The notes under the pieces were generated by a model, which saw only the letters and a program-made list of their open reading frames with translations, was not told where the DNA came from and ran no database searches. The position numbers and the translations under genes are program-made. This document shows, in pieces, positions 25,070 to 33,864 of a DNA stretch of 64,000 nucleotides (the first letter of the stretch is position 1; each line of letters opens with the position of its first letter). Source of the stretch: MTP4 sp9310u (GTDB lineage Archaea; Halobacteriota; Methanosarcinia; Methanosarcinales; Methanosarcinaceae); contig DAOUSW010000001.1 in assembly GCA_030627005.1 (NCBI GenBank), forward strand, positions 42,430 to 106,429, read 5' to 3'.

Positions 25070-25089
25070 GCTCTCCTGCGTCGAGCGTG
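25070..25089 (-). repeat. 20-bp inverted repeat, right copy
   Basis: The exact reverse complement of 23938-23957. A T-rich tract of TTATTCTTC units (about 25009-25050) precedes it and may end the TPR transcript. Confidence 0.8.
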
Positions 25090-25225
25090 AAAAAGTCCAC
25101 TTGATACACCTATTCACCCAGCCCGGGCTAATAGCAATCAAACAGATTCAAAAAAGGATAGCCGGAAAGTTTCCTCAGAAACTCCCGCCACGGCCAGCGC
25201 TGCCACGACCAACGCTGCTCCGGTT

Positions 25226-25435
25226 TTACGTGAACAGGTCGAAAATATTTCCCAGCATACTGCTGTCGGCCTGGTAGAATTCGGTGTACTTGCAGCGTTT
25301 GCAGGATACGTGGGTGAATTTCTTGTTCTGGACGTCGAGGAGTTTGCTGATTGTGCCGCCGGTTGTGCGGATTTCGCCGGTATCGTAGGAGGTGTTGCCG
25401 CATTTGGGGCAGATGTAGTTAATTTTTTTGCTCAT
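25226..25435 (-). CDS. Zinc-ribbon protein (DUF2082-type)
   Basis: A 69-residue protein starting MSKKINYICPKCGNTSYDTGEIRTTGG, with a second cysteine pair in FTHVSCKRCKYTEFY and the tail LGNIFDLFT. This is the complete pattern of the small 'nucleic-acid-binding zinc ribbon' family. The start at 25435 is preceded by AAAGGAGATCC, a strong ribosome binding site, so the longer upstream frame is not used. It lies between TPR genes on the opposite strand. The molecular role is unknown; nucleic acid binding is only assumed from the fold. Confidence 0.88.
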   Translation of the reverse strand: MSKKINYICPKCGNTSYDTGEIRTTGGTISKLLDVQNKKFTHVSCKRCKYTEFYQADSSMLGNIFDLFT

Positions 25436-25560
25436 TCTGGATCTCCTTTTACGGGTTTGGGATGGATTATGAAATTGCTTATAAGGGTTTGTGAGATACA
25501 CCTAGCTCTATCCTGGCTGTATTTTAAATTATTGGAAGTGAGCGGGATAAAATCAAAACG

Positions 25561-25568
25561 TATATAAA
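25561..25568 (+). promoter_or_regulatory. TATA box of TPR gene 4
   Basis: TATATAAA is centred about 27 bases before the ATG at 25592. This supports that start over the ATG at 25577 and again implies a leaderless message. Confidence 0.5.
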
Positions 25569-25591
25569 AAAATAAAATGGACGTTTATTTT

Positions 25592-26407
25592 ATGTCGAGA
25601 CAGAAAATTGACCGGGCGGAGAGATTACTTGAGAAGAGCATGGGACTGGTCAAGAAAGGCAGATTTAATGAGGCACTGAAGACTTTTTCGGAAGCTGAAA
25701 AATTTGCGACAGAGTCGGGAAACCCGTACATCCTATACAATGTACTCTATGCCAGGGGGAGCTTCATGCAGGCCCTGAGGCTTCACAGGGACGCTCTCGG
25801 GCTTTACGAAAGGGCTGCTGAGGCTGCGGACGGGATGATTGCCGCAGATCCGGGGAATGTAGACGCGCAGACCTGCGTTGCTGCGGTCAACAATAACCTG
25901 GGGACCCTGAAGAAGGAGCTGAAGCAGCCGGAAGAGGCTGGAAAGCACTTTGAGCGGGCGCTGGAAATGCTTGAGAAACTGCTTGAAAAGGACAGCGGAA
26001 ACAGCACCTACCTGACCCACCTCGGCATGGCCTCAAATAACCTGGGGAACCTGTACTCGGAGCTGGGAAAAACTGAGAAAAGCGAGAAACAATTCAGGCG
26101 GGCACTGGAAACTTACGGGGAACTCCTTGCAAAAGAGCCGGAAAATAACCTCTACCAGTCCTACCTGGGAACCGCATACATGAACTTCGGAGTTATGCAG
26201 GGTAAAAACGGCTTCAAAGAAGAAGCTGAGCAAAACATGGTAAAAGCCCTGGAAATCCGCGGTAAACTCCTTGCCAGCGACCAGGAAAACCAGGGATACA
26301 AAGCAGACTACGACATGACCCTGGAAAAGCTAAGGGAACTCAGGGAAAAAGGGAAGCTGGAAGATAAGGCAGAAGAAAATATAGCCGAAGAGAAAACTGA
26401 AGAGTAA
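25592..26407 (+). CDS. TPR protein (family member 4)
   Basis: A 271-residue TPR protein starting MSRQKIDRAERLLEKSMGLVKKGRFNEALKTF. The MSRQK start matches the MSRRL start of the TPR-nitrilase protein and the promoter spacing. Helical repeats with a ~48-residue period include RLHRDALGLYERAAEAADGMI, KQPEEAGKHFERALEMLEKLL, GKTEKSEKQFRRALETYGELL and FKEEAEQNMVKALEIRGKLL. A short Glu/Lys-rich tail follows. It is the last member of the four-gene TPR set. No catalytic domain is present; it is likely a protein-binding adaptor. Confidence 0.88.
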   Translation: MSRQKIDRAERLLEKSMGLVKKGRFNEALKTFSEAEKFATESGNPYILYNVLYARGSFMQALRLHRDALGLYERAAEAADGMIAADPGNVDAQTCVAAVNNNLGTLKKELKQPEEAGKHFERALEMLEKLLEKDSGNSTYLTHLGMASNNLGNLYSELGKTEKSEKQFRRALETYGELLAKEPENNLYQSYLGTAYMNFGVMQGKNGFKEEAEQNMVKALEIRGKLLASDQENQGYKADYDMTLEKLRELREKGKLEDKAEENIAEEKTEE

Positions 26408-26620
26408 AACGCAAAGGGAAAAAGGAAGAGTAAACCGCATTGATAAAACGGTTTATTGCTTCCAAAATCTCCAGGACCTCAGAATATCCAGTACAATCAG
26501 AATCTTTAGAATATCCAGCATCTCAGAATCTTCAATATTGCTGGAATCAGCCGGTATTTCCCGGCATTTCTTTCGCAGGAAAGAAATATTAACAAAGAGA
26601 ATGATTATCCAACAGGAGTC

Positions 26621-27079
26621 ATGAAAGCCACAGCCATAATTACAATTGCCCTGATCATCTCAGCGTCCCTCATGGCGTTCAAGGTATCTCCCGGGATTGA
26701 TATGGAGGAGTTCAGGGAAGGAAAGTACATCCACCTTGACCAGGTCACTATTGAATTTGATAAGACCGATGCCGAGGTCATAATTGAATATCATCTCAGC
26801 CCCTTTGCTCAGGTTTACATGTTTTTATTCGGGAGCAGTCATCTGGAACCGAAAATTAAGGAAATCTTTTTTGATTTCAATGAGGTCACAATCCAGGAAA
26901 TCGGGAGGACCCATGCAAAAGTCCTTGTAAAAGACATTTCCAGGCAAAGCAACGATTACTACCTCCATGACACCCGGCAACTGGGGATGAAGCCCGACAT
27001 GCTCACTCTTGTGTTCCCGGACGGGTCCCGGCGGAATGCCGAAAACGCAAAAGAAACCCCGAACACATTTTATGGTTGA
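26621..27079 (+). CDS. Conserved hypothetical exported or membrane-anchored protein
   Basis: A 152-residue protein. Residues 1-22 (MKATAIITIALIISASLMAF) form a signal peptide or single membrane anchor. The rest is a soluble domain of alternating strands (YIHLDQVTIEFDKTDAEVIIEYHLS, FFDFNEVTIQEIGRTHAKVLVKDIS). AGGAGT precedes the ATG. I do not recognise a family. It stands alone between the TPR genes and the coenzyme M genes, so context gives no function. Confidence 0.72.
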   Translation: MKATAIITIALIISASLMAFKVSPGIDMEEFREGKYIHLDQVTIEFDKTDAEVIIEYHLSPFAQVYMFLFGSSHLEPKIKEIFFDFNEVTIQEIGRTHAKVLVKDISRQSNDYYLHDTRQLGMKPDMLTLVFPDGSRRNAENAKETPNTFYG

Positions 27080-27249
27080 GACCGGCCCCGGCATATCCTG
27101 CATATCAGGTCACATCCTGCTACCAGGTCATGTCTAGTTTTTTCCGGAATTTTCCCTTTTATTTCAAAAGATTACACATAAAGGACATTTCTCATTCTTT
27201 TTAGGAACATATATTTAACAGGAAATGCCCAATTTTTCCTTTGATAGCA

Positions 27250-28500
27250 ATGGGAAGATTCACGTTAAAATGTCTGAAATGCGGGACCGAATACGGAGAG
27301 CAGTACAGGCTTAGCTGCAAAAACGATGACTCTCTTTTACGGGCGGATTACTATGAAAAGAAACTGGAACTGAGAGCCCGGCCGGGAATAGGGAGGTTCC
27401 ACTCCTGGCTTCCGGTCCGGGAGGAACTTACGACCGAAGCCGGACCCATCACCTATAAAAGCGAGGCCCTTGCCAGGGAACTGGGGCTTTCGAACCTCTA
27501 TATCGGCTTTAGCGGGTACTGGCCAGAGAAGGAAGCTTTAATCAAGACCTGCAGTTTCAAGGAACTCGAAGCCCACCCTACCATGCAGTTCCTGAAAGAA
27601 ACAGGCGGTAAAGCCATTGTCCTGGCTTCTGCCGGAAATACGGGGAGGGCTTTTGCCCACGTCTCAGCCCTGACAGGGACGGACGTCTATATCGTTGTCC
27701 CGGACTCAGGGGTCCCGAAACTCTGGCTGCCTGAAGAGCCCACCGATTCCGTTCACCTGATCCGGATGGCGCCCGGAAACGACTACACTGACGCCATCAA
27801 CCTGGCGGGCAGGCTCGCAAAACTCCCGGGCATGGTCTCTGAGGGAGGAGCCAGGAACGTCGCCCGCAGGGACGGCATGGGCACGGTAATGGTAGACGCC
27901 GCCGTGACCATAGGGAAAATGCCGGACCACTACTTCCAGGCAATTGGAAGCGGCACTGGAGGAATTTCGGTCTGGGAAGCTGCCCTGCGCCTGCAGGCTG
28001 ACGGGCGTTTCGGGATCAAACTGCCCAAACTCCAGCTCGCCCAGAACCTGCCCTTTGCACCGATGTACCGGGCCTGGGAAGCCGGGAGAAGGGAAATCAT
28101 TCCTGAACTCGACATGCCGGACGCAAAGCAGCAGATAGCAGAGACCTATGCCTCGGTCCTGACCAACCGCGTCCCGCCCTATGCGGTCAACGGAGGGCTC
28201 TACGACGCACTCACCGATACGGACGGGCTCATGTACGGGATCACCAGAGAAGAAGCCCTGGAGGCAAAGAAGCTCTTCGAAGCCCTGGAAGGAATCGACA
28301 TCCTGCCCCCCTCCGCAGTCGGAGCTGCCTCTCTCCTTAAAGCCGTAGACGCCGGAAACGTCGCAAAAGACGACGTGATCCTCCTGAACATCGCAGGCGG
28401 CGGGTTCGAACGGCTCAAGGAAGACCTTACTCCGATTCCAATAGCTCCTGTAGCTACAGCCGAAAACCCGGATGTGCCTCTTGAAGACCTGATCAGCTGA
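27250..28500 (+). CDS. Cysteate synthase
   Basis: A PLP enzyme (416 residues) that converts phosphoserine and sulfite to cysteate, the first committed step of the Methanosarcina route to coenzyme M. It descends from threonine synthase. An N-terminal zinc-ribbon-like segment (C8, C11, C23) is followed by the PLP lysine K104 in CSFKELEA, the phosphate-type loop SAGNTGRAFA, GSGTGGISVWE, and IAGGGFERLKEDL near the C-terminus. The start is ATG 27250; a TTG nine bases upstream is less likely. comDE follows 92 bases later, consistent with the same pathway. The missing aminotransferase (cysteate to sulfopyruvate) is presumably a general enzyme encoded elsewhere. Confidence 0.93.
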   Translation: MGRFTLKCLKCGTEYGEQYRLSCKNDDSLLRADYYEKKLELRARPGIGRFHSWLPVREELTTEAGPITYKSEALARELGLSNLYIGFSGYWPEKEALIKTCSFKELEAHPTMQFLKETGGKAIVLASAGNTGRAFAHVSALTGTDVYIVVPDSGVPKLWLPEEPTDSVHLIRMAPGNDYTDAINLAGRLAKLPGMVSEGGARNVARRDGMGTVMVDAAVTIGKMPDHYFQAIGSGTGGISVWEAALRLQADGRFGIKLPKLQLAQNLPFAPMYRAWEAGRREIIPELDMPDAKQQIAETYASVLTNRVPPYAVNGGLYDALTDTDGLMYGITREEALEAKKLFEALEGIDILPPSAVGAASLLKAVDAGNVAKDDVILLNIAGGGFERLKEDLTPIPIAPVATAENPDVPLEDLIS

Positions 28501-28518
28501 AAAAGAATCAATGAGCTG

Positions 28519-28558
28519 AAAAAGGATAAAGAGAACTAAAAGGATAAAGAGAACTAAA
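28519..28558. repeat. 18-bp direct duplication before comDE
   Basis: Two adjacent copies of AAGGATAAAGAGAACTAA lie between cysteate synthase and comDE. Confidence 0.7.
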
Positions 28559-28592
28559 AACGAAAAAGGAAAACAGAACAGGAGCCATATTT

Positions 28593-29750
28593 ATGGAAAT
28601 GCAGACACCGGAAGAAGAAGTAATATCCATAATGAAAAAAGAGGGCATCGACCTTACAGCAACCTTACCCTGTGACAGGATCAAGAACTTGCTGCCTCTG
28701 GTATCGGAAAATTTCCGGGAAATCAAGCTAACCAGGGAAGAAAACGGAATCGGGATCTGCGCCGGGGCGTACATGGCAGGGGGAAAGCCCATGATGCTGA
28801 TCCAGAGCACAGGGCTCGGGAACATGATCAATGCCCTGGAGTCCCTGAACATCGTCTGCGGAATCCCCCTCCCGATCCTTAGCAGCTGGAGAGGAGTCTA
28901 CAAGGAAGGCATCGAAGCCCAGGTCCCGCTGGGGACCCACCTCCCCGGGATTCTCGAAGGGGCAGGGATCGCATATACAATCATAGACAGCCCGGAAAAA
29001 ATAGGGCTCCTTGAGGATGTTATCCGGGACGCATACGAAAACTCCCGTCCCCACGTTGCCCTGGTCTCCCCAAAGACCTGGGAAGGGTCGACCTGCTGTG
29101 CCTGGGAAGCCCTGGAAACCCCGGAAGTGCCGAAAAAAGAAAAGGTCTGCAAATTCCGCCTTACCCAGAAAGTCCTCAAACCCCTCATGGCCCGGAACGA
29201 CGCGATCTCAGCCGTGGCAGCCGAACTGGACGGGGAAATCACGGTAACGAACATCGGTGTCCCCTGCAAGGAACTCTACGCTGCCAGGGACCGGGACCTT
29301 AACTTTTACATGTTCGGGTCCATGGGACTCGTCTCCTCCATAGGGCTCGGCCTTGCGCTTTGCACGGACCGCCAGGTGGCGGTATTCGACGGGGACGGAA
29401 GTCTCCTCATGAACCCCAACGCCCTCCTGGAAATAGGCAGGGAAGCCCCGGGAAACCTGACCATCATTGCCCTTGACAACGGGGCTTACGGCTCCACCGG
29501 TTCCCAGGAAACCTGTGCTCTGCGCTATATCGACCTGGAAATCCTGGCAAACGCCTGCGGGATCCCGAACACGCATAAGGTCAACACGGAAGAGGAGCTA
29601 GCATACCTCTACAAAGATTCCCTGAGTGCCAGGCAGACCTCCTTCCTCCATGTGATCCTCAAGCCAGGAAACACAAAAGCCCCGAACATCCCCCTCAGCC
29701 CGGCACAGGTCACCGATCGTTTCATAAAAGCCCTGAGAGACGAAAGCTGA
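28593..29750 (+). CDS. comDE: Sulfopyruvate decarboxylase, fused alpha and beta subunits
   Basis: A 385-residue thiamine-diphosphate enzyme converting sulfopyruvate to sulfoacetaldehyde in coenzyme M synthesis. Residues 1 to about 170 match ComD (pyrimidine-binding half, REENGIGICAGAYMAGGKP). About 190-385 match ComE (pyrophosphate-binding half), with the TPP motif GDGS at 267-270 and LDNGAYGSTGSQ. In Methanococcales these are separate genes; the fusion is as known in Methanosarcina. It lies downstream of cysteate synthase in the same direction and converges with the DUF39-ferredoxin gene. Confidence 0.95.
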   Translation: MEMQTPEEEVISIMKKEGIDLTATLPCDRIKNLLPLVSENFREIKLTREENGIGICAGAYMAGGKPMMLIQSTGLGNMINALESLNIVCGIPLPILSSWRGVYKEGIEAQVPLGTHLPGILEGAGIAYTIIDSPEKIGLLEDVIRDAYENSRPHVALVSPKTWEGSTCCAWEALETPEVPKKEKVCKFRLTQKVLKPLMARNDAISAVAAELDGEITVTNIGVPCKELYAARDRDLNFYMFGSMGLVSSIGLGLALCTDRQVAVFDGDGSLLMNPNALLEIGREAPGNLTIIALDNGAYGSTGSQETCALRYIDLEILANACGIPNTHKVNTEEELAYLYKDSLSARQTSFLHVILKPGNTKAPNIPLSPAQVTDRFIKALRDES

Positions 29751-29869
29751 AAAGCCAGGCTGAAAAATTAAGCTGAAAATCCAGGCGAAGAAAAGCCAGG
29801 CGAAGAAAAGCCAGAAAAACAACAGAAAAATGGAAAAAATATAAAAACATAAAAACCGGGAAAAGGAAT

Positions 29870-29887
29870 CCCCTCTGAGATCAGGGG
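29870..29887. terminator. Short hairpin between convergent genes
   Basis: CCCCT and AGGGG can pair across eight bases, at the 3' end of the minus-strand DUF39 gene and facing comDE. The stem is short; the spacer before it has a doubled AAAAGCCAGGCGAAG word. Confidence 0.35.
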
Positions 29888-31194
29888 AACCTTATTTTTT
29901 CCACCGGCGCCGTTATCCTGAACTTTCCTGAAAGGACCTCTTTTTTGAGTTCTTCTGCAGCTTTCACGGCCCTTGCGCGGTCGGACTGGCGCAGAGTCAC
30001 CTTGATTTCGCGCATGCAGCCCCCTGTTGTGCAGCGGACAGAGCCAAGCTTTGCCACGAAGGCTCCCCCTTTGCACCTGGAGACGCAGAGCCCGCAGTTA
30101 AAGCAGAGGTAGCGGTTATGGACGGTCCTGTCCCCTTTTCGGGTAATTGCGCCCATGGGGCAGGCTTCTTCCACGGGGCAGGGCTCACAGCCCAGACACT
30201 TCTCCGGCTCATAGCGGACCGTGAAGTCCGTATCGTCCCAGACATCCCCGTAAGTGATCCCGCAAAGAGGCAACCTGCCGGCAACGTCTACCAGCTGGAG
30301 GGGAATTTCCCTGTCCACCTTGAGGATGTTATCAAGCATGCCCGGGTGCAGCACGGGGATCGGGACTGCCCAGGTGTTGATTATTTCGGGCCCCCCTGAA
30401 GTTACAAAACCTCCCATGTACCCGGGTTTCATGCCGTGCAGGTCAGCGAAACCGGCAAGGTTAGGGTTTTCCGGAGAGCTCCGGGTGCCCGAGCCTGTCA
30501 CAAAACCTTCCGCACCGTTGAGAAGGACCCTTGTCCCGATGCCTATGGTTTCAAGCCCGGGGTCATTTTCAATCGGGTTTAACTCCCCACAGCCGCAGAA
30601 AGTCAGTTCCTTGAATTCGCCTTCAAAAGGAAGGGCGTGGAAAATAGTATTTAAAGAATCTTTTCCGGGATTTACGAAGGCTTTGTAGTTCTTGAAAGCA
30701 TGCCTTGTGGCATAGAGCCTTGCAAAAGGCATTTCGGCAAGCGAGGTTTCGGCTGTGAAAGATTCCCCGCCACTGGTCGTAACATCAACACTGATACGTT
30801 TTCCTTCAACCAGCTCCCTGAAGAGGTGTCCTCCTCCATAGCGTGGGTCAGTCTCGCTGTGCGCCGTCCCGAGCACGACAAGGTCCAGGACCCCCAACCT
30901 TTCGTTAGGGCAGGGCCCGTGAACTGCCGGGACCCCGTTTAAGAGGACCTCTGAAGCCCTGACAAAGGAATCAGGTTCAGAAACCTTGAAAGAAAGGACC
31001 GCGTACGTCCCGCTCATGATCCCGCGGGTGGCAGTGGTGACCACGTCCACATCTTCAAAGCGGACCTCTTCTCCTGCCCGGACTTTTTCGCTGATTTCCA
31101 CCGCTGTAAGGACTACAGCGTCCCCTGAATCAATTTTTGCCTGAATTTCCGGAACGGTCCGGCTTTTCCCTGAGAATTCGGATGCATCGCTCAT
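29881..31194 (-). CDS. DUF39 (homocysteine-biosynthesis type) protein with ferredoxin domain
   Basis: A 437-residue protein. Residues 1 to about 350 form the DUF39/HcyBio domain (CGCGELNPIENDPGLETIGIG and GMKPGYMGGFVTSGGPE are conserved features). Next is a two-cluster ferredoxin domain, CLGCEPCPVEEACPMGAI and CFNCGLCVSRCKGG, and a C-terminal extension. DUF39 proteins with partner ferredoxins carry out sulfide-to-aldehyde thiolation, giving homocysteine in Methanosarcina. Here the gene converges on comDE, whose product makes sulfoacetaldehyde. This makes it a good candidate for the thiol-forming step to coenzyme M; that assignment is inference. Confidence 0.88.
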   Translation of the reverse strand: MSDASEFSGKSRTVPEIQAKIDSGDAVVLTAVEISEKVRAGEEVRFEDVDVVTTATRGIMSGTYAVLSFKVSEPDSFVRASEVLLNGVPAVHGPCPNERLGVLDLVVLGTAHSETDPRYGGGHLFRELVEGKRISVDVTTSGGESFTAETSLAEMPFARLYATRHAFKNYKAFVNPGKDSLNTIFHALPFEGEFKELTFCGCGELNPIENDPGLETIGIGTRVLLNGAEGFVTGSGTRSSPENPNLAGFADLHGMKPGYMGGFVTSGGPEIINTWAVPIPVLHPGMLDNILKVDREIPLQLVDVAGRLPLCGITYGDVWDDTDFTVRYEPEKCLGCEPCPVEEACPMGAITRKGDRTVHNRYLCFNCGLCVSRCKGGAFVAKLGSVRCTTGGCMREIKVTLRQSDRARAVKAAEELKKEVLSGKFRITAPVEKIRFP

Positions 31195-31381
31195 GTTACC
31201 CTCAGCCGGAATATTGTTTTAATCCTATTTTAGAGGCAGGGTCGGCGAGTACCCCCGGGAATCCCCGACTTATGCCATATAATTCACACTTACGATTTTA
31301 GCTGAATTATAGTCCTGAATGTAAATATTTACACTTATATATATTTATATTTACAGTTATAGTTATAGTTATAATTACATT

Positions 31382-31492
31382 ATAACCACGGAAGACACGG
31401 AAAGCACGGAAGGATTGTGCCCTATTTCCTTTATTCCGTGTTTTCCGTGCTTTCGGTGGTTAAACTTTCGCTTGAGGTGGGTGAAGGAATTT
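31382..31492 (-). repeat. Dispersed palindromic element, copy 2 (inverted)
   Basis: About 111 bp, nearly identical to the reverse complement of 8842-8953. It can fold into a long CACGGAA-type hairpin. It lies in the 397-base gap 31195-31591 between the divergent DUF39 and HAD genes, close to tandem TATAGTTATAGTTATA words. No gene is seen in the gap. Confidence 0.85.
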
Positions 31493-31591
31493 GGGTCCTT
31501 GGCTATAGATTAACTTATCAAATAACCGAAACAATTGAAATTGTTAAGAAGTCCGGGCATGTTTGAAGGTTGTCAGGTAAAAAAGGGAAAT

Positions 31592-32398
31592 ATGGGAGGG
31601 GAAAACATTTCAGAAATCTACGAACCGGAAATAGCGGGAAGACGGAGTACATTCCTGAGCTATCCAGCTGAAGAGTCGGGAGAGAGAAAAGAAGAGGAAG
31701 GAGAAGGAGAAGGAGAAGGAGAAGAAATATTTGAAAGCTGCCAGATCAAAGGGGTAATTTTTGATTGCTACCAGACCCTTATTGATATTGACACCGATGA
31801 GCACAGCCACGAAACCTATGAAACGGTTAGCAAGTGGCTGGCATATCAGGGAGTCGTTATAAAACCGGAGAAACTCAAGGACACCTATATGCTTAAGGTA
31901 AAGGAAAGGATGGACGAGTCTCCGGAAATATACCCCGAGGTGAGGGTTGAAGAGGTTTTTGCAGAGATCTGCAGGGAAAATGCAGTGTGGAGGATCAATG
32001 AAAAACGCCTGGGTATTGACACCTCAAGGGTCTTCAGGGCTGCTTCAATCCGAAAGCTCCGCCCGTTTCCCCAGAGTATAAGACTGATCGAGCACTGCAT
32101 CAACATCCCAAAATGCATAATCTCCAACGGGCAGCGGGTCTTTTCCGAACTTGAACTGAGGTACCTGGGACTTTATGACTATTTTGATTTTGTTATCTTT
32201 TCCTCGGACGTCGGGTACAAGAAACCGGACCTGAGGCTTTTCATGGCCGCACTTAAGAGGATGGGCCTGGAGTTCCAGCCCAAGTGCGTGATGTCCGTCG
32301 GAGATTCCTATGAAAATGAGATCCTCCCTGCCAGAAAGCTTGGGATGCGGGCTATGGGCATCGAGGAAGCCTGGGAGTTTTACGGGCTGAAGAAGTGA
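31592..32398 (+). CDS. HAD-superfamily hydrolase (paralogue 1)
   Basis: About 268 residues from ATG 31592 (AAAGGGAAAT just upstream); an in-frame ATG at 31559 or TTG at 31535 could lengthen it. A poorly conserved N-terminus with a Glu/Gly run (EEEGEGEGEGEE, from a GGAGAA repeat) precedes the HAD core. The core has motif I FDCYQTL with the Asp nucleophile, motif II CIISNGQ, the motif III lysine in YKKPD and motif IV GDSYENEI. The residue two after the nucleophile is Tyr rather than Asp, as in haloacid dehalogenase-like members, so classical phosphatase chemistry is uncertain. It is a close paralogue of the next gene. Confidence 0.87.
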   Translation: MGGENISEIYEPEIAGRRSTFLSYPAEESGERKEEEGEGEGEGEEIFESCQIKGVIFDCYQTLIDIDTDEHSHETYETVSKWLAYQGVVIKPEKLKDTYMLKVKERMDESPEIYPEVRVEEVFAEICRENAVWRINEKRLGIDTSRVFRAASIRKLRPFPQSIRLIEHCINIPKCIISNGQRVFSELELRYLGLYDYFDFVIFSSDVGYKKPDLRLFMAALKRMGLEFQPKCVMSVGDSYENEILPARKLGMRAMGIEEAWEFYGLKK

Positions 32399-32645
32399 AC
32401 TTATAACACGGGAGTTAATCCCGTAAATTCTTTTTTGAAAAAGCTTTGAAAATCTTGAAAAGGCACAAATAAGTACATTTTTTACATTTATTTACTTCTT
32501 TTAAATTTGCAGATTGATTGGAAAAGAAACTGTACCTATAAACATATAAGGAAACGTGAATAATATAATTCAAGAAGAAGATATTTTGCGGAAAGACATT
32601 TTAAGGAAAGAGATTCTGTGAGAGGACACTTCAGGGAGAGGAAAT

Positions 32646-33440
32646 ATGTTGGAAAGCTACAAGATGCAGGGGGAAGGAATCGAAAGCGTACTTAAAAGCT
32701 ACCGGATGGAAAAGACCGGGGAACTGAGTGTCCCACCTGTAATAGAAAGGGTTTCGATAACCAGGACCGTATGTGAGGGGACCCCCATAAAAGGGATCAT
32801 CTTTGACTGCTACCAGACTCTTATCGATATTCACACCGATGAAGATGACCTGGAAACCTATGAAAGGGTGACGATGTGGCTAGCATACCAGGGTGTAAAG
32901 ATCAGTCCTGAAAAACTGCGGCATGCTTATGAATTGAAGGTAAAGGAAAGGATGGACAGGTCCGAAGAGGAATACCCGGAAGTAAAGGTGGAAGAGGTCT
33001 TCAGTGAGATCTGTAAAGATCACGCAGTCTGGAGAATTGATGAAAAAAAATTGGGGGTCGAAACCGCAAAGGTATTCAGGGCAGCGTCTATCCGAAAACT
33101 CCGGCCCTTTCCCCAGAGCATAAAGCTGATCGAGCACTGCATAAACATCCCGAAATGCATAATCTCCAACGGACAGAGGGTCTTTTCCGAAATGGAACTG
33201 AGGTACCTTGGCTTCTACGACTACTTTGACTTCGTTATCTTTTCCTCAGACCTCGGCTATAAAAAACCGGACCTCAGGCTCTTCATGGAAGCGCTCAAGA
33301 AACTGGGACTGGAACTCGAACCAAAGTGTGTACTGTCCATCGGGGACTCTTATGAAAATGAGATTCTGCCCGCTCACAAACTCGGGATGTGTGCCATGCA
33401 GATCGAGGATGCCTGGGAGTTTTACGGGGTAAAAGATTAA
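32646..33440 (+). CDS. HAD-superfamily hydrolase (paralogue 2)
   Basis: A 264-residue HAD protein. GGGAGAGGAAAT precedes ATG 32646. From FDCYQTLIDIHTDEDD to the C-terminal DAWEFYGVKD it parallels the gene at 31592 through nearly its whole length, including FRAASIRKLRPFPQSI and NIPKCIISNGQRVFSE. The N-termini differ in the first ~60 residues. Motifs I, II, III and IV are all present, with Tyr at the second position of motif I. The substrate is unknown. A third, shorter relative is at 41597, beyond the transporter block. Confidence 0.88.
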   Translation: MLESYKMQGEGIESVLKSYRMEKTGELSVPPVIERVSITRTVCEGTPIKGIIFDCYQTLIDIHTDEDDLETYERVTMWLAYQGVKISPEKLRHAYELKVKERMDRSEEEYPEVKVEEVFSEICKDHAVWRIDEKKLGVETAKVFRAASIRKLRPFPQSIKLIEHCINIPKCIISNGQRVFSEMELRYLGFYDYFDFVIFSSDLGYKKPDLRLFMEALKKLGLELEPKCVLSIGDSYENEILPAHKLGMCAMQIEDAWEFYGVKD

Positions 33441-33545
33441 CTTTGAAAAAACATTTGCTACTTTTGTGACGCTATTTATTTTCAGGCTCTATTTAATTTT
33501 TGATCATCCACTACCAAACGGTTGTTACTTAAATGCCTGATTTTC

Positions 33546-33850
33546 AAGTGCGGCTGAAGATTGCACTTTCACTTACTCGAAGTAGATTAGCTCCAGCCAT
33601 ATCTACAACCGCGCAGGGACGATGAGAGGTTCCGATGCCAAGAAGGACATTTAAAGCTAAGGCTGGGACCATTATCCCTGCAGTTCCGGTCCTGCAAAAG
33701 CATGATATCAATACCACGAATGACGGTATGCCCATTTGCGGCTCTGCCGTGTGGACAGGCATTTTCCAGGAAGAAGCCTGTCCTAATCAATCATTCCCGG
33801 GCATTTTTCCCCGCTGTCGACACTCCAACTTACCGTTTTATCCATAAGGC
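33546..33850 (-). mobile_element. Possible degenerate tnpB / IS200-IS605 remnant
   Basis: On the minus strand, broken frames encode short stretches (such as CRTGTAGI) loosely like TnpB C-terminal tails. They end at a small hairpin, AAGTGC-N11-GCACTT (33546-33568), as IS200/IS605 right ends do. No continuous gene exists. The 424-base gap 33441-33864 holds nothing else. The identification is weak. Confidence 0.25.
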
Positions 33851-33864
33851 TCCGACCTGAATTC

